Shown here in pieces: positions 1-12,738 of a stretch of 64,000 bases of DNA. The number at the start of each line of letters is the position of its first letter. The stretch's first letter is position 1. Both the position numbers and the translations under genes were made by a program. This DNA comes from Ovis canadensis (Eukaryota; Chordata; Mammalia; Artiodactyla; Bovidae), in contig NC_091246.1 of assembly GCF_042477335.2 (NCBI RefSeq), positions 21,883,001 to 21,947,000 on the forward strand. The letters run 5' to 3'. The notes beneath the pieces were generated by a model, which searched no databases, had not been told where the DNA came from, and worked only from the letters and a program-made list of their open reading frames with translations.

Positions 1-125
1 CTTTCACTGAGGTGCTCAGGCTTAGTTGCCCTGCAGTATGTGGAATCTTGGTTCCCCGACCAGGCATTAAACCTGCATTCCCTGCCCTGAAAAATGGACT
101 CCCAACCACTGGCTTATTAGGGAAG
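1..125 (-). mobile_element. CHR-type tRNA SINE
   Basis: Reverse-oriented: TATGTGGAATCTTGGTTCCCCGACCAGGCATTAAACC, then CCACTGGCTTATTAGGGAAGTCC. The 77-codon frame at 12-245 is inside it and is not a gene. Confidence 0.75.
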
Positions 126-864
126 TCCAGCTTGGGTATTTTCAGTGGAAATGTCCTTAAGTTTATGGTCCTTTACTCAACTATTTCCTGTCTTCTATTA
201 AGTCTAGTGAATTCTTCATTTCTGATATTTTATTTTTATTTCTGACTTTACTGTTCGGTTATTTTTTGTTTATAGCTTCTGTGCCCAGATGAAATTCTCA
301 ATCTCTTCATGTTTTTTGTCTGCCTTCCCAGTAGATCCTTTAGCATTTTAGCAGTTATTTTTAAAATTAGCCTCTTTCTTTGAGACAATGGTAGATTCCT
401 AGCAGTTGTAAGAAGTATAGAATGAACATATGACCCTTTACCCAGTTTCCCTGTGATAAAATCTTATAAAATTGTGGAGCAATATTACAACATGAATATT
501 GACATTGACACAATCAAGATATAGAATATTTGTACCACATAGTAGTTCCTCCTAGTACCCTTTATAGCCATCTCCCCCCATCCCAGCCCCTGAACCTAGG
601 CAACCACTAACTTGTTCTCCCTAATTCTTTCATCTCAAGAATGTCATATAAATGAAATTATACAGTGTATAACCATTTAGGATTGGCTTTTAAAAAATCA
701 TATCATTCCCTTGTAATTTCATACACGTTACATATATCAATAATACAATCTTTAAAAAAAAATCACTGAATAGCATTCTGTTACATCAAAGTTCCTGCCT
801 GATATATAGACTTGTTTGTTGTTGTTCATGTTTAGTCATTAAGTTACCTTGAGCCACCAAGGGG

Positions 865-1152
865 GCTGATATATACACTTCTATATGTAAAATATGTAGT
901 TGATGGGCAGCTGCTGGATAGCACAGGGAGCTCAGCTCAGTAATCTCTGATGACCTGAAGGGGTGAGATGGGGTACAGGGAGGCTTAAGAGGGCGGGGAT
1001 ATATGTATACTTATAGATGATTCATGTTATACAGCAGAAGTTAACACAATGTAAAGCAATTATGTTGTTGTAGTTTAGTTGTCAAGTTATGTCTGACTCT
1101 TTGAGACCTGATGTACTGCAGCATGCCAATTATACTCCAATTTAAAAAAGAA
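865..1152 (+). mobile_element. older L1 3' end interrupted by a SINE remnant
   Basis: ATGGGCAGCTGCTGGATAGCACAGGGAGCTCAG to ACACAATGTAAAGCAATTAT, then CCAATTTAAAAAAG, is L1 3' UTR. Between CAATTAT at 1056-1062 and 1126-1132 lies a 60-70 bp Bov-tA-like fragment (GTTGTAGTTTAGTTGTCAAG..). Confidence 0.65.
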
Positions 1153-1560
1153 AAGATATTTCTCTATCTTTACCAAAAAAAAAAAATTCCTATCTAATTA
1201 TTCCAACCTTTGGAATATTTCTATATCTCCTCCTAATGAATGTTTCCTCTCATGATCAAGGGTCAATTTTCCTGCTTCTTTTGTGCCTATAATTTATTTA
1301 TATTTTTTTTGTATACTGGATATTTTGTATAAAATAAAAGCAATAGCTAAAATAAGTAATATTTGCCTCAAGAAAAGGGCATACTCCTATCAAAGTGTTA
1401 GAATTAGGGGCTGAATCAATCTGATGTGTAGTTGAGCTGGGTATGGGCTTTGTTGGGGCTTTATCTGATTCAGCACACCACTGGCTTCTAATATCTGGGG
1501 GATTAGTCCCTTCTCATTAGAAGAGCCTAGGGTTTCAACATCAATGAGCTTCTGGAGATT

Positions 1561-3077
1561 TTTTTTTTTAACTTTTATTTTTTTTTAAAATTTTTTAAAT
1601 TTTAATATCTTTAATTCTTACATGCGTTCCCAAACATGAACCCCCCTCCCACCTCCCTCCCCATAACATCTCTCTGGGTCATCCCCATGCACCAGCCCCA
1701 AGCATGCTGCATCCTGCGTCAGACATAGACTGGCGATTCAATTCTTACATGATAGTATACATGTTAGAATGTCATTCTCCCAAATCATCCCACCCTCTCC
1801 CTCTCCCTCTGAGTCCAAAAGTCTGTTATACACATCTGTGTCTCTTTCCCTGTCTTGCATACAGGGTCGTCATTGCCATCTTCCTAAATTCCATATATAT
1901 GTGTTAGTATACTGTATTGGTGCTTTTCTTTCTGGCTTACTTCACTCTGTATAATCGGCTCCAGTTTCATCCATCTCATCAGAACTGATTCAAATGAATT
2001 CTTTTTAACGGCTGAGTAATACTCCATTGTGTATATGTACCACAGCTTTCTTATCCATTCATCTGCTGATGGACATCTAGGTTGTTTCCATGTCCTGGCT
2101 ATTGTAAACAGTGCTGCGATGAACATTGGGGTACATGTGTCTCTTTCCATTCTGGTTTCCTCGGTGTGTATGCCCAGCAGTGGGATTGCTGGGTCATAAG
2201 GTAGTTCTATTTGCAATTTTTTAAGGAATCTCCACACTGTTCTCCATAGTGGCTGTACTAGTTTGCATTCCCACCAACAGTGTAGGAGGGTTCCCTTTTC
2301 TCCACACCCTCTCCAGCATTTATTGCTTGCAGATTTTTGGATCGCAGCCATTCTGACTGGTGTGAAGTGGTACCTCATTGTGGTTTTGATTTGCATTTCT
2401 CTAATAATCAACTTGCCTGACTTCAGGCTCTACTACAAAGCCACAGTCATCAAGACAGTATGGTACTGGCACAAAGACAGACATATAGATCAATGGAACA
2501 AAATAGAAAGCCCAGAAGATAAATCCACACACATATGGACACCTTTGACAAAGGAGGCAAGAATATACAATGGAGTAAAGACAATCTCTTTAACAAGTGG
2601 TGCTGGGAAAACTGGTCAACCACTTGTAAAAGAATGAAACTAGATCACTTTCTAACACTGCACACAAAAATAAACTCAAAATGGATTAAAGATCTAAATG
2701 TAAGATCAGAAACTATAAAACTCCTAGAGGAGAACATAGGCAAAACACTCTCAGATATAAATCACAGCAGGATCCTCTATGATCCACCTCCCAGAATTCT
2801 GGAAATAAAAGCAAAAATAAACAAATGGGATTTAATTAAAATTAAAAGCTTCTGCACAACAAAGGAAAATATAAGCAAGGTGAAAAGACAGCCTTCGGAA
2901 TGGGAGAAAATAATAGCAAATGAAGCAACTGACAAACAACTAATCTCAAAAATATACAAGCAACTTCTGCAGCTCAATTCCAGAAAAATAAACGACCCAA
3001 TCAAAAAATGGGCCAAAGAACTAAATAGACATTTCTCCAAAGAAGACATATGGATGGCTAACAAACACATGAAAAGA
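1561..3077 (-). mobile_element. L1 LINE 3' part with inverted 5' segment (twin-primed)
   Basis: 1561-2410 is L1 on the minus strand: poly(T) at the left, 3' UTR, then the ORF2 C-terminus (1884-2411, 175 codons). 2411-3077 is the next upstream part of ORF2 but on the + strand (the 2535-3290 frame). The junction lies within a few codons of perfect continuity compared with the copy at 53 kb. The flanks TGGAGATTTTTTTTT at 1553 and 3078 are the target duplication. Confidence 0.9.
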
Positions 3078-3094
3078 TGGAGATTTTTTTTTTT

Positions 3095-4344
3095 GGTCTG
3101 TTATTGTCATGCTGCTAGCTTTTCCAACTGCGGAATATATCTCTCTGATTTACAATCCTTGTGGAAGGAGGGTAATAAGGAAAAGTCTTTGCTCTGTCAT
3201 TCTACTCCTGGCTTTCTGAGCCAGGGGATATCTCTCTATTTTGCTACTGTGCCTCCATCTTTTGGAAGGCAGCTGCCTTACTTTATATAAAGGCCTGCAA
3301 AGTCCCAGGGGGATTTCTCTCAGCCAAGTCCGTGCTCTGACTCTGATGTATTGTCCCTGAGCTCGTTGTCAAGTCCTATAGAAAGGGTTGGCAGTTGGAG
3401 AGAGACTTACTCTGTCACTGGAGTTTCTCAGAATTCTAATCTATCAAGCCAGCCCACGCACATCCATTAAAAGGGCATTAAATTTTCTGTGGATTTCTCT
3501 ATTTTTTCCCCATGGGTCTTTTGTTGTTGTTGTTGTTGCTTTGCCATGACTGAAAGTCTCTGTGTAGGAGTGAAAATATCTTCTAAGAGGAGCTTGTCAC
3601 TTGCTAGAGTTTAATTCATTTAGATTCTTTGCATTCTTGGCAATCTAATGAGTTTAAAGAAAACAAAAAGCACTTCTGTCCACCTGAAGGGCTTGTCAGT
3701 TTCTAGTTTTGCTTAGGCCTGAGTAAATCCTAACTATGAAGTAATTTTTTTTCTAGGGAGCAATATATATCAGTCTCCTTGTTCTCCCTTGGCACTTTAT
3801 TCTCATTCTTTTGAAAAGATCCTTAAATTTTTTCATGTTCTTTTGAGGTAAAGTTTTGGATGCCAAAGCAGAACTCAGAGAGGGGATTAGCAGTGAAGTC
3901 ATCTTTTCCTTACAGAAAGATGTTCATCGATTCTCCGTTTTCATCCCCACCTCTCACCCCTCCTATTCTCCATTGCACTTGATTTTTCAAGGGCTCTAGG
4001 TGGCAGATTGTGATGTCTTCCTTAGATGTGTTAATATCATTCATGCACATTTTGACTGCTGCTCCCTCAGCCTTGGTTCATTAATATTATGAAACTTATC
4101 ACCTTGCTTTATAGTTTCTAGAGATTTGTTGAACACTTCTAGGGATCTTGAACTAGAAGATTACATCAGGATATATGCTAACTAACCAAAGAGTTAGGGC
4201 TGAATCCCAAGCAGCCTGATTCCTGGTCCAGTTTACTTTTCATTAACCTTATCACTGCCTTGTTTCATTCTCCCATATTTCTTTCTGTATTGAGGTTTAC
4301 TGAAGGCATTACTGGAGAATCATCCAAGATGCCACACTGTAACA
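3095..4344. other. no gene or repeat recognised
   Basis: This is the region upstream of BAAT-like pseudo-exon 1. A (TTG)n run lies at 3521-3537. No clear splice acceptor was seen directly before 4345. Otherwise nothing recognised. Confidence 0.5.
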
Positions 4345-4798
4345 GTGGTTCAGCTGACAGCTACCCGAGCAAGTGCTCTTATTGATGAGCCAGTACATAT
4401 CCAAGATACAGGCCTGACTCCATTTCAGATAAAGCTTCTTTGAGAATCACTGGAAGATGAAAAGGGGAACCTGTTTCATTCTCAAGCCAACTATAGGGCC
4501 AATGAAGTTGGTGAGCAAGCACCTTTTCTTGGAGGTTATTATGTAGGGGTCTACCCCATGAGTCTCCTTTGGTCCCTGAAACCTGAGAAGATATTAATTA
4601 GACTGTTGAAAAGAGATGTGATGAATAGCCCTTTGCAGATCCAATTAAAACTTTATGATTCAGACGGGATGGTAACCCGTGTTGCCATCACTACTCCAAA
4701 TGTCAGTCTGATTTTGTAGAGGTGGTGTGTAGCACCTGGTGTCACCCGGATCCTAGTCATTGAAGGCTGCCTTCAGGGAGCCTGGTTTCTCCCTCCAG
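4345..4798 (+). pseudogene. BAAT: BAAT-like pseudo-exon 1
   Basis: In frame from GTG at 4345 (in place of ATG), the translation follows the N-terminal domain of the family: an LTATRASALIDEPVHI stretch, then a TGA at 4441, then the conserved YPMSLLWSLKPEK block and RLLKRDVMNSP. A small in-frame deletion lies after NEVGE. A second stop (TAG) is at 4717-4719. The block ends at CTCCAG followed by GCAAGT. This would be a GC-AG type donor where the intact paralogue at 42186 has GTGAGA. Confidence 0.9.
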
Positions 4799-5866
4799 GC
4801 AAGTAGAAATACCATGGTTATTGTCATCTTTTCCACCCTCTCTTTTGAATCCCTTCTCCTCCTAGAAGTTTGTCTTAAAAATGGATATATAGAGAGCATT
4901 CCTTTCCTGACTTAGAATCACAGTTAACTTTCAAACAGAACAAGAATGTGGTGATTGCTTTTGTCCAACTCAAGCTTTATCTCAGCAATTCTGGAGCCTA
5001 AGGATATGGCAGTAGTTTATTGGAGTGCCTGCATTTTAAAATTTCCATAGCTTTGGATTTATGTGAAATTCATTCACAGTGAAACCTGGCTATCTGAAGA
5101 CCCTCATCTTGATATGGAACTGTGTCCCAGGTTTTTTTTGGGAGTTCTGTCATGTCTGAATTTTAATTTAGGCATAGGTCATTACTTGACTGCCACAATA
5201 AACTGATGATATAATGAATTGAAATGTTGTAAAAAACACAGAGGATGCAAAGGAACTTTATACCCTTTAGTTACATAAATATTGCATATTTATAGGATAT
5301 TCCATAAATCAGCAGCTAATATAACATGCTTCCTAATGGCTATAGAATTTATCATAATTTCTCATAGTAATCTCAGCATATCAATAAGTGGTTCAAAACA
5401 TCTGTTGCTACATTTTTCAGAGTTTATTATGGGACTGGATGAAGCAAAGTTAATTTCCTAGAAATAGCCCTCAGTAGGTCCAGGTTTCAGGTGTGTGTGA
5501 GATAGCTTTGATCTGGAATCAGGATGTATTTCCTCTATTATTTTTTTTCTAATAGTCACCTTCTAGAACTGAGACAAGGAGACCCAAAGTGTTAGAGGTG
5601 GTTTCTGACAACATGGAGTTTTAGGTGGCACAGAAGGGAAAAAGCTTTCCTTTGCAAATTCACCATGATCCATGCATTTCTTTTGGGTAAATTTGAAATT
5701 TTTTATACTCAGTATTTAGCATATAGATGACTTTATTGTGTATAGGGATCAAGAAGTAACTGACACAAACTTCCTTGCCTCTTATATTTAGTTAAGAATC
5801 TGAATATTAGTGCAGGGCTTTCACCTTGGGATTATGGGCTGGTTTAGGTTGTGTTAAGAGGTATAA

Positions 5867-6845
5867 GGTCAGGAAGCAACAGTTAGAACTGGACATGGAA
5901 CAACAGACTGGTTCCAAATAGGAAAAGGAGTACGTTAAGGCTGTATATTGTCACCCTGCTTATTTAACTTCTATGCAGAGTACATCATGAGAAACGCTGG
6001 GCTGGAAGAAACACAAGCTGGAATGAAGATTGCTGGGAGAAATATCAATAACCTCAGATATGCAGATGACACCACCCTTATGGCAGAAGGTGAAGAGGAA
6101 CTAAAAAGCCACTTGATGAAAGTGAAAGTGGAGAGTAAAAATGTTGGCTTAAAGCTCAACATTCAGAAAACGAAGATCATGGCATCCGGTCCTATCACTT
6201 CGTGGGAAATAGATGGGGAAACAGTTGAAACAGTGTCAGATTTTATTTTTTTGGGCTCCAAAATCGGCAAATGGTGACTGCAGCCATGAAATTAAAAGAC
6301 GCTTACTCCTTGGAAGGAAAGTTATGACCAACATAGATAGCATATTCAAAAGCAGAGACATTACTTTGCCAACTAAGGTCCGTCTAGTCAAGGCTATGGT
6401 TTTTCCAGTGGTCATGTATGGATGTGAGAGTTGGACTGTGAAGAAGGCTGAGTGCTGAAGAATTGATGCTTTTGAACTGTGGTGTTGGAGAAGACTCTTG
6501 AGAGTCCCTTGGACTCAAGGAGATCCAACCAGTCCATTCTGAAGGAGATTAGCCCTGGGATTTCTTTGGAAGGAATGATGCTAATGCTGAAACTCCAGTA
6601 CTTTGGCCACCTCATGCGAAGAGTTGACTCATTGGAAAAGACTCTGATGCTGGGAGGGATTGGGGGAAGGAGGGGAAGGGGACAACAGAGGATGAGATGG
6701 CTGGATGGCATCACCGACTCGATGGGCGTGAGTTTGAGTGAACTCTGGGAGTTGGTGATGGACAGGGAGGCCTGGCGTGCTGCGATTCATGGGGTCGCAA
6801 AGAGTCGGACACGACTAAGCAACTGAACTGAACTGAACTGAACTG
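5867..6845 (+). mobile_element. 5'-truncated BovB LINE
   Basis: It holds the RT C-terminal region (YADDTTLMAEGEEEL, then [10 protein letters not shown]) to the 3' tail (GACTAAGCAACTGAACTGAACTGAA). The exact 11-bp duplication AAGAGGTATAA is at 5856-5866 and 6846-6856. It lies in intron 1 of the BAAT-like pseudogene. Confidence 0.92.
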
Positions 6846-6856
6846 AAGAGGTATAA

Positions 6857-7913
6857 ACCCTCTTAGACACTGTATGTGCTGGGTCTCCTGATTTGGGTGC
6901 TTATTTTGTTGGGATACAAAAAAGGGTTGTGTTGTGTGGGGCTCAAAGAGTTAAGTCTCAAAGAAGTCCTCAACATTTTCCAGAATAAGATGCTCAGCAT
7001 TCTTAAGTACTGTCCATCAGAAGATACAAAAACATCCCTATTTATGTATTCAACTAGTATTTTTAAACCAAGATATATTCAATATCATTTTATTTCTTTT
7101 CTCAAGGTGAGAAAATATAGCAATATTTTGTTTTGAAAATTCCCAATATTCCTTTAAACCAAGTCCCTCTTCTCAGATATGGGTAGGATCAGGGTTTCTT
7201 AGCTAAAATCACTTATACCATAATAGAATATCCCCAATAAGGGCATAATGAAGTACTTTCAGTATGTGGGCTCTGCTGTATTTTGGAAGCAAGCTGCCTA
7301 CACAGTAAGTATAGAATGATACACTGACCATCCCCATTTTGGTGTAAAATGTCATCATTATATAGTCAGATGAGTATAACAGAGCAATGTTAGGTCAGTA
7401 TTTTAGATTAGGTAATCATTTTAATACATTTTTTCTTTTAAAAGCCATATACTTCTTTGAGAACCCAATTAAATCTGTGGGCATGCTCATCAGTAAAATG
7501 TACATATAAACATACATAGTCTTGCACATAATTTCAGGACCTTCACTGATTTCCTGATGCCTATTTGTGTATCTCTTTATAGGTTAAGAAGCCGTGGCCT
7601 AATTGCTATGGCTTTCTTTACTCCAACACTATAGAAATGACTTATTATGAGTCCTCAGGTCTCTGATTCTAGAGACTGAACATTGTCAGTGAACATGGTT
7701 TCTAATGAAACTTCTGAATATTATGCTTCATTATATATTCAGTCAGCTTTAATTCTGCCCCAGATACAAGGCTGAAAATGTGGCAATTCTATTGGAAATG
7801 TATACCTAACTCTAAAATTTGTGGTGCATTTCTCCTTTTTGTTATCAGTATTCTGTTTTTCTCACCTTCCCTTCATACTCAGTTCTGTGGGTTATGTTTA
7901 GTCTTCTTCCCAG
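6857..7913. other. pseudogene intron 1 remainder, nothing recognised
   Basis: AT-rich unique-looking sequence. The short frames at 6876-7136 and 7778-8005 are chance frames or the pseudo-exon itself. Confidence 0.5.
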
Positions 7914-8005
7914 AAGAGGGTTATTTCCCAGGTATAATTGATTGGTTTGGTGGTATTGGTGGACTGATTGAATTCCAGGCCAGTCTCCTGGCCAAGGGGG
8001 ATTGA
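7914..8005 (+). pseudogene. BAAT: BAAT-like pseudo-exon 2, truncated
   Basis: It follows a good acceptor (GTCTTCTTCCCAG ending at 7913). It reads EEGYFPGIIDWFGGIGGLIEFQASLLA, then loses frame and ends at TGA near 8003. The remaining two thirds of the exon (the LALAY..EEAANFLL..HPK part) are not recognisable downstream, so the exon is truncated. Confidence 0.85.
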
Positions 8006-9279
8006 GACTAAGCAGTTTTGTCATAAAGAGAATGTTTACTAAAGGAGATTCAAGCCTGTCTCGCACAATGACCTCAGTTCCTGGGAGCAGCGTGCCGTTC
8101 TGCTTAAAAAGAAACAAGACTTGTGAAAAACAGCACGTAGGAATCCTCCTGTTAAACATTCCCTGATAGCTAGCTAGTTAGTGACTAAGCCAGGCCTGGA
8201 AATCAGATTTCTTTCCTAAGCTCTAAGTATTTTTTATTAAACCTGCTTCACACTGTCTGTTCCTCAGAAGGCTAGACCTCAGATATTTCAATTCCTTGGA
8301 AGTCTTGTTTCTCCGTCTGTTGGTTTGAAGTGTCTTACAAAGGTCTCTAAATTCCCTAATCCAAAATTTGGTGGCAGAAGTTGTAATAAGAGTTAGTGTT
8401 CTGCCAAAGGCTGGAAATAAATTAAATAAAGCTTGCATATATATCTAGTCACCTTTTTGTTATTGTTGCTCATCCATGATATACTGGCTTTACTTTATTT
8501 TCCATGGCTAAATCCATTCTGAATTCTCATCTCTCCTGCCATACCTGTGACTCTGTATATTTTATATTGACATAGAATTTCAGAACTTGAAAGGTTCTTT
8601 TAAACCAAATTAGGGGTGAGGGTGGAAGTTCAAGCTACTTCTCTTACTATGCAGGGTAGAAAATGGAGAGTACATATGACTCACTCAATTTGTTTAGTTT
8701 TTTCCTTTGCTGTAAGAACTTCTCACATTTCTGTCAGCTAGATACAAGTGGTATATTCATTCATATTTTTCTAAATAATGAGAAAAAACCCAAACATTAC
8801 TTAATAAAAAATTTTGTTCTAAGAAAATCTAGGGAATCAATATGACTTTAGAAGAGATGTGACTCCCTGAGTCTATCCTTGCATGGGGTCAGTGCTCAAG
8901 CAGAATGAAGGCTTTATTTTGCAATTTTTTTTTTTTTTAAAGATCTTTAACTCCTTCTTCCTTTTTTTTTTTTTTTTTTCCCACTCTCCCATTTCAACTA
9001 GGAGTTGTATATTCTACACTCATAAATAGCTCATGGACATGTTTCCTTTTTATCACCACCACTAATTTAAAAAGGCACCTCCTTTCTTGCCTGTACCATT
9101 GCAGTAGCCTTGACTTTTCTGCCCCCATTTTTGCAAGTCAGAGTTACAAGACTAGGTTTTTCTAGAGCACAATTATTTTACTCATTTGCTTAACAGTCTC
9201 TCAATTTACTACAGGATAAAGGTCAGGATTCCTAGCATCTTTAATAAAGTTTTTCATAATCTGACTTATGTATGTGTGC
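8006..9279. other. pseudogene intron 2, nothing recognised
   Basis: Unique-looking sequence with homopolymer T runs at 8929-8938 and 8962-8980. No coding signal. Confidence 0.5.
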
Positions 9280-9605
9280 CTGTATGGTTAGTTGCTCAGT
9301 CCTGTCCGACTCTTTGCAACACCTTGCAACACCTTGCAAAGCCCTCCAGGCTTTTCTGACCATGGGGATTCTCTAGGCAATAATACTGGAGTCAGTTGCC
9401 ATGCCCTCCTCCAGCAGATCTTCCCAACCCAGGGATTGAACCCAGGTCTCCCGCCTTGCAAGCAGATTCTTTGCCACCTGAGCCACCAGGGAAGCCCATG
9501 AATACTGGAGTGGGTAGCCTATTCCTTCTCCAGGGGATCTTCCCAACCCAGCAATCAACCCGGGGCCTCCTGCATTGCAAGTGGATTCTTTACCACTTGA
9601 GCCTT
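9280..9605 (-). mobile_element. Bov-tA SINE with a second tandem partial copy
   Basis: 9285-9497 is a full minus-oriented Bov-tA ending GAGCCACCAGGGAAGCCC. 9499-9604 repeats the region from GAATACTGGAGTGGGT through GATCTTCCCAACCCAG to CTTTACCACTTGAGCC. It looks like a tandem duplication or an insertion of a second SINE. Confidence 0.8.
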
Positions 9606-10439
9606 ATCTTACGCTTCTCTTTAAAATTTCTCCTGATTCTCCACTGTGTAAGAAAGAGTCAAAGCTGCTGATTAGCATGTTCTTCCAAGCCATTCCCTGT
9701 CAAGCCGTTGTTTTCCTTTCCAGCCTTATTTTACTACTTCCTGTTTTATACTTTAAACTCAAGTAGTAAAGTACTACTGTGGTCCCCTGAATGCACTGCT
9801 CCTAAGTTTTAGCAGGTGTTCTTCCCATGGCGAATCCACTAGGAATGCTTTGGCTATGTTCTCAGAAAAGTCACTGAGAGTGGCTTAAGCAGCATCAACA
9901 TAAGGCATTTTATTTTCTCATGTAACAGACCTGGAGATAGGTGTTTCAGCTCTAGTTTGGAGACTCAGAGGAGTTTCTGAACAAGGAGACTGGACTAACA
10001 TTTCTGTAATTTCCCGACTTTCTCCTCAAGATCACAAGATGGCTGTGGCATTTCAGGCATTAAATCAACATGCCAGCATTATAAGCAGGAAAAAATGGTC
10101 AGGAAACTTGGCTTTCTCCTCATGATTTTATTCTATTTTGTGTTGGGGAAAAAGCCAAGATCATAGGTAAAATTTACTGTCTTTCCAGGAGCAGCTTGAA
10201 AAGGATGTAGCAAAGGTGAATGGATTCACATCCATCAGAATTTATCTTTTGAGACTAGATACATTGCTATGCCCTAAAAAAACAAGGCCATGTTAGCTTT
10301 AAAACTATGGAGACTGGCCCCTGTCTAGGCAGCTAACGATGTCTACTACACTTAGCATAGAATGCCATTTCTTCTTGTTTGCTCTAATTTTTTTTTAACA
10401 TAAATACTCAACTTATAGCCCTTTTCTTCTGAGAATCTT

Positions 10440-10645
10440 TTTTTTCTTAATTTTTATTGGACTATAGTTAATTTACAGTGTTGTGTTAGTTTCAGAAAAC
10501 ATAGCAAAGTGAATCAGCTATGCGTATACATATATGCACTTTTTTTTTTCAGATTCTTTTCCCATTTAGGCCACTATGCAGTATTGAGTAGTATTCCCTA
10601 TGCTATACAACAGGTTCTTATTAGTTACTTATTTTACATATAGTT
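10440..10645 (-). mobile_element. older L1 3' UTR fragment
   Basis: Minus-oriented: TTGGACTATAGTTAATTTACAGTGTTGTG, then CACTATGCAGTATTGAGTAG and GGTTCTTATTAGTTACTTATTTTA. Confidence 0.75.
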
Positions 10646-10704
10646 ATGTCTGATTCTGCCTTCTGGGTTGGCAGGCTTGCCTATGTGCATTATTTTATCA
10701 TAGA

Positions 10705-10874
10705 ATTTATGCTGCTGCTGCTGCGGCTGCGTCGCTTCAGTCGTGTCCGACTCTGTGCAACCCCATAGACAGCAGCCCACCAGGCTCCCCCATCCCTGGG
10801 ATTCTCCAGGCAAGAACACTGGAGTGGGTTGCCATTTCCTTCTCCAATGCATGAAAGTGAAAAGTGAAAGTGAA
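10705..10874 (-). mobile_element. BOV-A2 SINE, half
   Basis: TGCTGCTGCTGCTGCGGCTGCGTCGCTTCAG to CATGAAAGTGAAAAGTGAAAGTGA is one BovA monomer plus linker in minus orientation. Confidence 0.85.
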
Positions 10875-11314
10875 TAGGAGGAAAGAAGCAGACAATCTCT
10901 TCACTTGGTAGTGAGTTCCTTGATAAAAAAATTATGCCTTTTTTTCCTCTGTGTCCCCCCAGTGCTTGTACAGGGTAGATGATGTGAAGTGCTTGTCAGG
11001 TTTGATGACTGACCATGAAAGAGGAAGCTAAGCCAAGCCTTTTTTCTGAAACCTTTTCCAGAGGAGAAACCTTTTCCGGATGAGAAACCTTTTGGGGAAA
11101 TCAAAGCAAGTCTACAATCCTCTATTCAAGTTTTCATGTTCTACTCTACTAAACTCATCATTTTTACTCAGTCTTTTCCTACAGAGCACCCTTTCCTCTG
11201 AACTTTTAGATAGCTCAGAATTAGTACAACAAAGTTTATTAATCAATTTTATGCTGGCTAATATTATTTACAGTAAGTACATGCCTTTTTTCTCTCTACT
11301 TTTTCATGTAACAC

Positions 11315-11390
11315 ACACATTTTAATTGAAGTATAGTTGATTTACAGTGCTATGGTTTCAAGTATACTACATAATTATTTGATATTTTTA
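11315..11390 (-). mobile_element. short L1 3' UTR fragment
   Basis: TTTTAATTGAAGTATAGTTGATTTACAGTGCTATG matches the start of the same L1 3' UTR class as 10440-10645. Confidence 0.6.
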
Positions 11391-11675
11391 TCCTGTTTTT
11401 TTTTTTAATTTTCCCTTCTACATTTTTTTAAGGTAATTTAAAATAGCGTCTAACACAACCCATAGTATTCAGTCAGTAAGAGCCTGACATATTCTTGAAG
11501 GAGTCATCTTCTTGGACATTAGTTATGTATTCCAAAGCTCTAGAACTGGGCATGTAGGTGGGATTAGTACTTGCTTTGTTTCCACTAGCCACTGAAGATC
11601 ATTGATTGATAGAGATGGTAAGGTTTTGCTAAATGATGGATGGAATCAATATCTCATTTACATTATTTTCAGGTC

Positions 11676-12005
11676 TGTTTACCTAAAACAACTAGACCTC
11701 CAGATATTTCTCTGCCAAGGTGGGTTTAATCAAGATCAGCAGAGAACTGCAATTTTGTGTTTCAACCATGAAGAGCCACATGCAATTCTCCACACAGCAA
11801 GGGAAAGGGAGTGCTTTTATGGAGAGGAAAAGGAAGTTGGGGGTTGGGAGGGGAAGACCTATAGTAAACAAGACTCTGGCTTTTCATTGGCTGAATCCTG
11901 GCCAAGAAAGAAGTCTTACTCCAGCTAGACTCTGGGTATGAGAGCTCCCCTTTCTGGTCTCCCAATTTTACTTAATTGAAGTTTCTTGTTCATTAATTTT
12001 TTGCA
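11676..12005 (-). repeat. 3' LTR of the provirus
   Basis: This is the partner of 24779-25114, in the same order and orientation. On the minus strand it has a TATA-like CCATAAAAGC (about 11813-11824) and an ATTAAA possible poly(A) signal. The open frames here (108 and 73 codons on +) are chance frames in LTR sequence. Confidence 0.75.
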
Positions 12006-12277
12006 TTTCCCAATTTAGATCAAGATCTTTCTCTGAAAGTATCACTGATCAAGCGTCAGGTTTTCTAGTTTCAGCAGCCACTTGTTCTTCAGTGCCAAGA
12101 AGAACCTTTCCTGGGTGTAATGTCTCACATTGGAGGACAGGTGTATAGATTGGAAACCAGTTGAGGTCCCATGCAAGTAACAAGGAGGGACAACTATCTA
12201 GCATTTTCATCTAAAATCCATATGTTATCGAGATCATCTAAAGCATTATGTCATCACCAAAAGTTGACAAACTTCCA

Positions 12278-12738
12278 GGGACTTCCCTCATGATCCAGTT
12301 AAGACTCTGCCCTTCCACCGTCATGGGCAATGAATTTGATCTCTGGTAGGAGAACTAAGATCCCACATACAGCACAGCACAGCCAAACAAAGCGAAAACA
12401 GAAAGAGAGTTCCTTAGATGGCAAGGAGATCCACCTGGTCAATCCTAAAGAAAATCAGTCCTGAATATTCATTGGAAGGACTGATACTGAAGCTGAAACT
12501 CCAATACTTTGGCCATCTGATGTGAAGAACTGACTCATTGGAAAAGACCCTGATGCTGGGAAAGATTGAAGGCAGGAGGAGAAGGGCATGACAGAGGTTA
12601 AGATGGTTGGATGGCCTAGTCGATGGACATGAGTTTCAGTAAGCTCCGGGAGTTGGTGATGGGCAGGGAAGACTGGAGTGCGGCAGTCCAGGGGGTCGCA
12701 GAGAGTCGGACACAACTGAGTGACTGAACTGACTGAAA
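12278..12738 (+). mobile_element. CHR-type SINE joined to BovB 3' end, within one pair of target duplications
   Basis: 12278 to about 12400 is a CHR-2-like tRNA SINE (GGGACTTCCCTCATGATCCAG.. to CACAGCCAAACAAAG). From about 12410 to 12738 it is the BovB 3' end in the same orientation. Flanks AAAAGTT(GA/AG)CAAACTTCCA lie at 12259-12277 and 12739-12757. Confidence 0.8.

Noticed and set aside
1884-2411. 175-codon minus frame and the 251-codon + frame at 2535-3290
   Set aside because: Both are parts of L1 ORF2 in a twin-primed insertion. The last part of the + frame runs into unrelated flank.
11602-11941. 108- and 73-codon + frames
   Set aside because: They cross the boundary into the 3' LTR of the provirus and match LTR sequence, not a protein.
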